Source: Proteiniphilum sp. (GTDB lineage Bacteria; Bacteroidota; Bacteroidia; Bacteroidales; Dysgonomonadaceae). From it: a DNA stretch of 5,268 bases. The DNA lies in contig JAISZV010000359.1 of the NCBI GenBank assembly GCA_031284475.1, positions 1-5,268 on the forward strand. Direction: 5' to 3'. Positions within the stretch are counted from its first letter, which is position 1; each line of letters opens with the position of its first letter. Below are positions 1-5,268 of the stretch, in pieces. Made by a program: the position numbers and the translations under genes. The notes under the pieces were generated by a model. The model searched no databases. It worked only from the letters and a program-made list of their open reading frames with translations, and was not told the DNA's origin.

Positions 1-317
1 TGGGGTACTCCATCAACGACAAGGTAGTGGTATTCGACCGTGTGCGCGAATACAAGCAACTCTATCCGAAACGCGGGTTAAGAGAACTCTTTAACGACTC
101 CATGAACGCCACCCTGGCGCGTACCATCAACACCGGTTTGAGTACCATCCTCGTGATTATCTGTATTCTTATGTTCGGTGGCGATGCGGTGAGAAGTTTT
201 GTTTTTGCCATGCTCATCGGCGTAGTAGTGGGAACGGTTACCAGTTTGTTCGTCGCCGCGCCTGTCGCCTACAAGCTGATGATTGACCGGCAAAACAAAA
301 AGAATGCGGAAAAGTAA
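1..317 (+). CDS. secDF: SecF-domain C-terminal end of protein-export membrane protein (SecDF or SecF), 5' partial
   Basis: SecD and SecF are inner-membrane partners of the SecYEG channel that use the proton gradient to help pull exported proteins out on the periplasmic side. The reading frame is open from the window edge (first full codon at 3) to a TAA at 315-317, giving 104 residues. The visible part begins GYSINDKVVVFDR, the typical SecF motif at the end of the fourth membrane helix, followed by the conserved loop SMNATLARTINT. Two more hydrophobic segments follow, at about residues 47-60 and 66-88 of this fragment, then a short Lys/Asn-rich cytoplasmic tail. The GTG at 27 is an internal Val codon of this motif, not the true start. 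In Bacteroidota SecD and SecF are usually one fused protein; the window cannot show which form this is, so the symbol is an inference. The identity as the SecF domain is secure. Confidence 0.92.
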   Translation, partial: GYSINDKVVVFDRVREYKQLYPKRGLRELFNDSMNATLARTINTGLSTILVIICILMFGGDAVRSFVFAMLIGVVVGTVTSLFVAAPVAYKLMIDRQNKKNAEK

Positions 318-344
318 CAGCTCTTTAGCTCTTTATATCTACAG

Positions 345-379
345 AAAAACGGGTGGCCAAATGGCCACCCGTTTTTTTT
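345..379 (+). terminator. Intrinsic terminator of the secDF transcript
   Basis: A perfect GC-rich stem starts 27 nt after the SecF stop codon. CGGGTGGCC (350-358) pairs with GGCCACCCG (363-371) around an AAAT loop and is followed by eight T (372-379). Five A at 345-349 precede the stem and extend the pairing with the T tract. The same A tract would act as the T tail on the other strand, so the element could work in both directions, though no gene on the - strand is seen to need it. Confidence 0.93.
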
Positions 380-456
380 GTTACGTGTAAATGCATTTTT
401 GAATTGCAACACTTTTGCGGTTTTTTAGTGCGAATACGCAATAAAAATATGAAGGG

Positions 457-488
457 ATTGGCGTGTATCAATATTTTTTATACTTTTG
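457..488 (+). promoter_or_regulatory. Bacteroidota-type promoter for tRNA-Thr
   Basis: TACTTTTG at 481-488 matches the Bacteroidetes -7 consensus TAnnTTTG exactly. ATTG at 457-460 is a reasonable -33 element with 20 nt between the two boxes. The tRNA starts 15 nt after the -7 box, which leaves a short 5' leader to be removed by RNase P. The spacer is A/T-rich. The call rests on the consensus and position only. Confidence 0.72.
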
Positions 489-502
489 CACTCTCATCAC
501 AC

Positions 503-575
503 GCCACAATAGCTCAGTTGGTAGAGTAACGCATTCGTAACGCGTAGGTCGCGAGTTCAAGTCTCGCTTGTGGCT
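503..575 (+). tRNA. tRNA-Thr, anticodon CGT (reads ACG)
   Basis: The 73-nt sequence folds as a full cloverleaf. The acceptor stem 503-509/568-574 has 7 perfect pairs. The D arm is 512-527, with a G-T pair at its base (512/527). The anticodon arm is 529-545 with loop TTCGTAA (534-540), so the anticodon is CGT at 536-538. The variable loop is 546-550 and the T arm 551-567 has 5 perfect pairs. The conserved bases U8, A14, G18, G19, A21, U33, A37, C48, TTC at 54-56, A58 and C61 are all present. The discriminator base is T575 and CCA is not encoded, so it must be added by nucleotidyltransferase. One pair is broken: position 31-39 (A533, C541) is an A-C mismatch. Threonine identity is inferred from the anticodon and the otherwise normal fold. 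Confidence 0.93.
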
Positions 576-583
576 CTTCCGGG

Positions 584-630
584 CGATTGTACAAATAAAA
601 TTAAAATTATTTGCACAATCGTTTTATTTT
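584..630 (+). terminator. Hairpin with U-rich tail after tRNA-Thr (likely intrinsic terminator)
   Basis: An inverted repeat of 15 nt (584-598 against 607-621) pairs at 14 of 15 positions; the only mismatch is A591 against C614. The loop is 8 A/T bases (599-606). TTTTATTTT follows at 622-630. It begins 8 nt after the tRNA 3' end, the usual place for a terminator of a single tRNA unit. The lower half of the stem (CGATTGT/ACAATCG) is moderately strong and the upper half is A/T-rich, so termination may be partial. Its right arm overlaps the next promoter. Confidence 0.78.
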
Positions 631-639
631 GTACCTTTG
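610..639 (+). promoter_or_regulatory. Bacteroidota-type promoter of the ATP synthase operon
   Basis: TACCTTTG at 632-639 is an exact match to the TAnnTTTG -7 consensus, and TTTG at 610-613 fits the -33 element with 18 nt between. Transcription should begin a few bases after 639, giving a leader of roughly 140 nt before the atpD ATG at 783. The -33 box lies in the right arm of the tRNA terminator hairpin. No other good TAnnTTTG match was seen between here and atpD, so this is the best candidate for the main operon promoter. Confidence 0.75.
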
Positions 640-2536
<1,897 letters not shown>

Positions 2537-2538
2537 GG

Positions 2539-2970
2539 ATGAAGAAGCTCACAAAATATTTTTTTATTGTGCACACAGCCATGCTACTTATTACGGGATT
2601 CGGCATTTGGTTCATTCTGTATAAGTTCTTTCCCGATATAATGGTTGACCGCTACTACATTATCCCTCTCTTTTTTTATCTGCTGGGAATCATTTTTATC
2701 TACCGGTTTAGGCGCACTCCCGTCAACGAACCAAAAAAGATGGTCAACCTATACATGCTCATGCGCATGATAAAAATATTCACATCGTTTGTTATTATTC
2801 TTATTTATTGGCTCTTAGATAAGATACATATTCGTAATTTCGCCGTTATCTTTGTAATTTTCTATCTCATCAATTTGATATGGGAAACCTATATTTATAT
2901 GAGAATGGAACTCTATTTTAAATACAAGGATAAACAACAAAAATCTTCTCAAAAGAATATCGAGCTATGA
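2539..2970 (+). CDS. Small four-helix membrane protein in the atpI position (AtpI-like candidate)
   Basis: No motif identifies this 143-residue protein with certainty. It has four hydrophobic segments at about residues 8-29, 40-56, 76-93 and 100-118, short basic loops (YRFRRTP at 55-61) and a hydrophilic Lys/Gln-rich tail from about 127. It lies between atpC and atpB, its start 2 bp after the atpC stop and its stop overlapping the atpB start by 4 bp, so it is surely part of the operon. Bacteria often have atpI next to atpB; AtpI is a small membrane protein thought to help c-ring assembly. By position and topology this may be a distant AtpI, but that is inference. I chose the ATG at 2539; a TTG at 2533 would add two residues and overlap atpC. 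The gene is far more A/T-rich than its neighbours (32 G/C in 120 bases at 2761-2880). Confidence 0.88.
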   Translation: MKKLTKYFFIVHTAMLLITGFGIWFILYKFFPDIMVDRYYIIPLFFYLLGIIFIYRFRRTPVNEPKKMVNLYMLMRMIKIFTSFVIILIYWLLDKIHIRNFAVIFVIFYLINLIWETYIYMRMELYFKYKDKQQKSSQKNIEL

Positions 2971-4061
2971 AACGGGCATTGTTTATATTAGCCGTTCTTA
3001 TTTTCACAACTTCTCCCGTGTATGTGTGGGCAGGGAATCAGAATAGTGCAATCGAAGATTTGAATGCAAAAGAGTTCATCTCCGAACATCTGAGCGACTC
3101 GTATGAATGGCAAATCGTGAGCGACGGCGCTAAACATATCACTGTTCCCCTCTCGATAATACTGTACAGTAAAACTACCGGATGGCATCTGTTCCCTTCG
3201 TCTCATTTTCAGCACGGAACAGCCGCTTACAACGGATTTAAGATTGCATCGGAAGGGAAATACAAGGGTAAGATTGTAGAAACGGACGCCAGAGAGAATA
3301 TCTCCCGCCCACTCGACCTCTCTCTCACCAAAAATGCCGCCTCCCTGTTGTTTGCTTCCCTGCTGATTATACTGATAATTATGGGTGTAGCCCGCTTGCT
3401 GAAACGTGATTCGATGAAGCCCCGGAAAGGTTTTGCGGGAATGATCGAGATGCTTGTCCTATCAATTAACGACGAAGTGATAAAACCCTCCATCGGCAAA
3501 GATCATCAAAGATATGCCCCTTATCTGCTTACTGTCTTTTTCTTTATCTTCACAAACAACCTGTTAGGATTAATTCCTGTTTTTCCGGGGGGCGCAAACG
3601 TTACGGGAAACATAGCTGTAACGTTGGTACTTGCTGTTGCTACATTCCTGATAATTAACCTGACAGGGACAAAAGAGTATTACAAAGAGATATTATGGCC
3701 CGATGTGCCTACCTGGCTCAAGATTCCTATTCCCCTGATGCCGATAGTGGAGATTGTGGGAACACTCACCAAGCCCTTCGCGTTAATGATCCGTCTTTTT
3801 GCAAATATGATGGCGGGGCACTCCATCGTATTAGGGTTGACGATGCTTATTTTCATCACGGCAAGTATGGGTATGGCCATCAATGTTTCCATGACCTTTC
3901 TCTCGGTCATCTTCACCGTCTTTATCGATTTCGTGGAGTTATTGATTGCTTATATTCAGGCATATGTATTCACGTTGCTTTCGGCTGTTTTCATTGGGCT
4001 CGCACGAATGGAATCCCATTCCGAAAAGAAAAAAGTGATTGAAACCGGACAGGTAGCATAA
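2967..4061 (+). CDS. atpB: F1Fo ATP synthase subunit a, with signal peptide and periplasmic N-terminal extension
   Basis: Subunit a forms the two ion half-channels next to the c-ring. The 364 residues begin with a signal-peptide-like stretch (KR then a hydrophobic run, likely cleaved after VWA at about 22), then a hydrophilic region to about 120, longer than in E. coli, and then membrane helices from about 124. Family landmarks: LTKPFALMIRLFANMMAGH at 267-285 with the essential Arg276 (E. coli Arg210), and ELLIAYIQAYVFTLLSAVFI at 324-343 with Gln331 (E. coli Gln252). His285 and Glu324 occupy the places of E. coli Glu219 and His245, the reverse arrangement, as in mitochondrial subunit a. The start overlaps the stop of the upstream membrane-protein gene (ATGA, 2967-2970). 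Downstream is atpE after a 66-bp gap. The identity is secure; the role of the extension is unknown to me. Confidence 0.96.
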   Translation: MKRALFILAVLIFTTSPVYVWAGNQNSAIEDLNAKEFISEHLSDSYEWQIVSDGAKHITVPLSIILYSKTTGWHLFPSSHFQHGTAAYNGFKIASEGKYKGKIVETDARENISRPLDLSLTKNAASLLFASLLIILIIMGVARLLKRDSMKPRKGFAGMIEMLVLSINDEVIKPSIGKDHQRYAPYLLTVFFFIFTNNLLGLIPVFPGGANVTGNIAVTLVLAVATFLIINLTGTKEYYKEILWPDVPTWLKIPIPLMPIVEIVGTLTKPFALMIRLFANMMAGHSIVLGLTMLIFITASMGMAINVSMTFLSVIFTVFIDFVELLIAYIQAYVFTLLSAVFIGLARMESHSEKKKVIETGQVA

Positions 4062-4400
<339 letters not shown>

Positions 4401-4415
4401 TCAATGCAATAAGGT

Positions 4416-4916
4416 ATGTCGTTACTCACACCCGAACCCGGCCTGTTGTTCTGGATGCTGGTCTCTTTCGGCATCACTGTGTTTGTGCTGGCAAAATTCG
4501 GATTTCCATCGATACTGAAATCGGTTGAAAAGCGGAAGAACTACATCGAAGAATCGCTCCTCGCTGCCCGGAAAGCGCACGAGGAACTGGCCGGCATAAA
4601 GAAGACCGGCGAAGCCGTATTGGCGCAAGCCCGCAAAGAACAGGCGGATATCCTGAAGGATGCTTCCCTAAAGCGGGAAATGATGATAGAGAAAGCCCGT
4701 GAAGAAGCCCGTCAGGAATCGGAGAAACTGATCGCCTCGGCCCGCCGGCAAATCAGTGCGGAGAAAGAAGAAGCCCTTCGTTCAATCCGAAGCGAAGCCG
4801 CTACATTATCACTGACCCTTGCCGAAAGAATATTACGGGAAAAACTGGGAACAAAAGAGGAACAGAAGAAGATGATCGACCGTCTGTTCAGCGAAATGGA
4901 TATATCAAGATCGTAA
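4416..4916 (+). CDS. atpF: F1Fo ATP synthase subunit b
   Basis: Subunit b is the membrane-anchored part of the peripheral stalk, which holds the F1 head still against rotation. The 166 residues have one N-terminal membrane helix (about 10-28), the family segment KFGFPSILKSVEKRKNYIEE at 27-46, then a long charged helix to about 125 (Lys/Glu/Arg/Ala-rich, coiled-coil-like) and the conserved C-terminal region EAATLSLTLAERILREKL at 127-144, which meets delta and alpha. Length is normal. The ATG at 4416 gives a proper N-terminus with the membrane helix starting by residue 10. AAGG at 4411-4414 is too close to the ATG to be a good ribosome site. There is only one b-type gene in view, so the stalk is probably a b homodimer, not b/b'. 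Confidence 0.96.
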   Translation: MSLLTPEPGLLFWMLVSFGITVFVLAKFGFPSILKSVEKRKNYIEESLLAARKAHEELAGIKKTGEAVLAQARKEQADILKDASLKREMMIEKAREEARQESEKLIASARRQISAEKEEALRSIRSEAATLSLTLAERILREKLGTKEEQKKMIDRLFSEMDISRS

Positions 4917-4923
4917 GCGCAAT

Positions 4924-5268
4924 ATGAACACCGGACTCATTTCGTCACGCTATGCAGACGCTCTGTTGCAATATGCCATCAGCCTGGGAGAACAGCAAGA
5001 AGTATATGACAGGATAAAATTGCTTTCAAAAATGTTCATGAAAATGCCCGGACTGCGTAGCGCGATCATAAACCCATCCATATTGGGTAAAGATAAAAAG
5101 AAATTTCTCATAACCGCCTGCGGCGGCAGTATGCCGTCATCGCTCTCGAAGATGGCCGACCTTATCCTGAAAAACGAAAGGGAAGAGTTCTTTCAGTACA
5201 TCTCTCTCCGTTTCATCGACCTCTACAGGGAAAAATTCAATATTCAGAGCGGCACGCTGGTCACCGCC
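4924..5268 (+). CDS. atpH: F1Fo ATP synthase subunit delta, 3' partial
   Basis: Delta (OSCP-like) caps the F1 head and joins it to subunit b. The frame opens at ATG 4924, 7 bp after the atpF stop, and stays open for 115 codons to the window edge; the family is about 180 residues long, so the last third is missing. The N-terminus MNTGLISSRYADALLQYA matches the family's first helix, which binds alpha. NPSI at 50-53 followed by a Lys-rich run and the segment ADLILKNEREEFFQYISLRF at 78-97 also fit the N-terminal six-helix domain. The end GTLVTA (110-115) enters the strand that begins the C-terminal domain. Position after atpF agrees with the identity, and atpA should follow. Confidence 0.93.
   Translation, partial: MNTGLISSRYADALLQYAISLGEQQEVYDRIKLLSKMFMKMPGLRSAIINPSILGKDKKKFLITACGGSMPSSLSKMADLILKNEREEFFQYISLRFIDLYREKFNIQSGTLVTA

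Noticed and set aside
27..317. Separate 96-residue protein starting at GTG 27
   Set aside because: The frame is open upstream to the window edge, and the preceding codons complete the SecF motif GYSINDKVVVFDR, so the GTG is an internal Val codon.
396..417. Second promoter-like sequence CACTTTTG (410-417)
   Set aside because: It misses the first T of TAnnTTTG and has no TTTG at the right distance upstream; TTTTG at 397-401 is only 8 nt away. The box at 481-488 is better placed for the tRNA.
503..575. tRNA as a pseudogene or an integration site
   Set aside because: Only one stem pair is broken and all invariant bases are present. No repeat of the tRNA 3' end or integrase gene is seen nearby, so there is no sign of an inserted element.
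3695..4042. 115-residue + strand frame inside atpB
   Set aside because: It overlaps the most conserved part of subunit a, and its His/Tyr-rich product looks like an out-of-frame reading of the membrane helices.

Overview
The window carries most of an F-type (F1Fo) ATP synthase operon, preceded by the tail of a Sec translocon gene and one tRNA gene. It fits a member of the Bacteroidota, probably Bacteroidales-like. Three things support this. Both recognisable promoters have the TAnnTTTG -7 element instead of a sigma70 TATAAT. The ATP synthase operon starts with atpD-atpC, with a small membrane-protein gene before atpB. The beta subunit has an insertion of about 25 residues before its GQMNEPP motif. 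No gene has a convincing, well-placed Shine-Dalgarno sequence, which is also usual in this phylum. Genus and species cannot be told from the sequence alone.

Layout: 1-317 is the C-terminal end of a SecF or SecDF membrane protein, closed by a strong intrinsic terminator at 345-379. The region 380-782 has no protein gene that I would call. It holds a promoter (457-488), a tRNA-Thr with anticodon CGT (503-575), a terminator-like hairpin (584-630), the promoter of the ATP synthase operon (610-639) and a leader of about 140 nt. From 783 to the right edge, seven genes run on the + strand with little or no spacing: atpD (beta), atpC (a short epsilon), a four-helix membrane protein in the place of atpI, atpB (a, with signal peptide), atpE (c), atpF (b) and the first 115 codons of atpH (delta). 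atpA and atpG are expected just downstream.

Together these genes make the a/b/c membrane sector, the peripheral stalk (b, delta) and part of the catalytic head and rotor (beta, epsilon). Key residues are intact: Walker A Lys164 in beta, Arg276 in a and Glu76 in c. The c subunit lacks the usual Na+-site polar residues, so I infer H+ coupling. atpD/atpC and the small membrane gene/atpB overlap by 4 bp (ATGA), which suggests translational coupling. atpE alone follows a longer, very A/T-rich gap, in line with the need for many c copies.

I found no new biological system; this is a housekeeping locus. The points worth a second look are small: an A-C mismatch in the tRNA-Thr anticodon stem, the promoter -33 element lying inside the tRNA terminator hairpin, a possible upstream ORF overlapping the atpD start, the short epsilon, the AT-rich atpI-position gene, and a His/Glu arrangement in subunit a that resembles the mitochondrial one.
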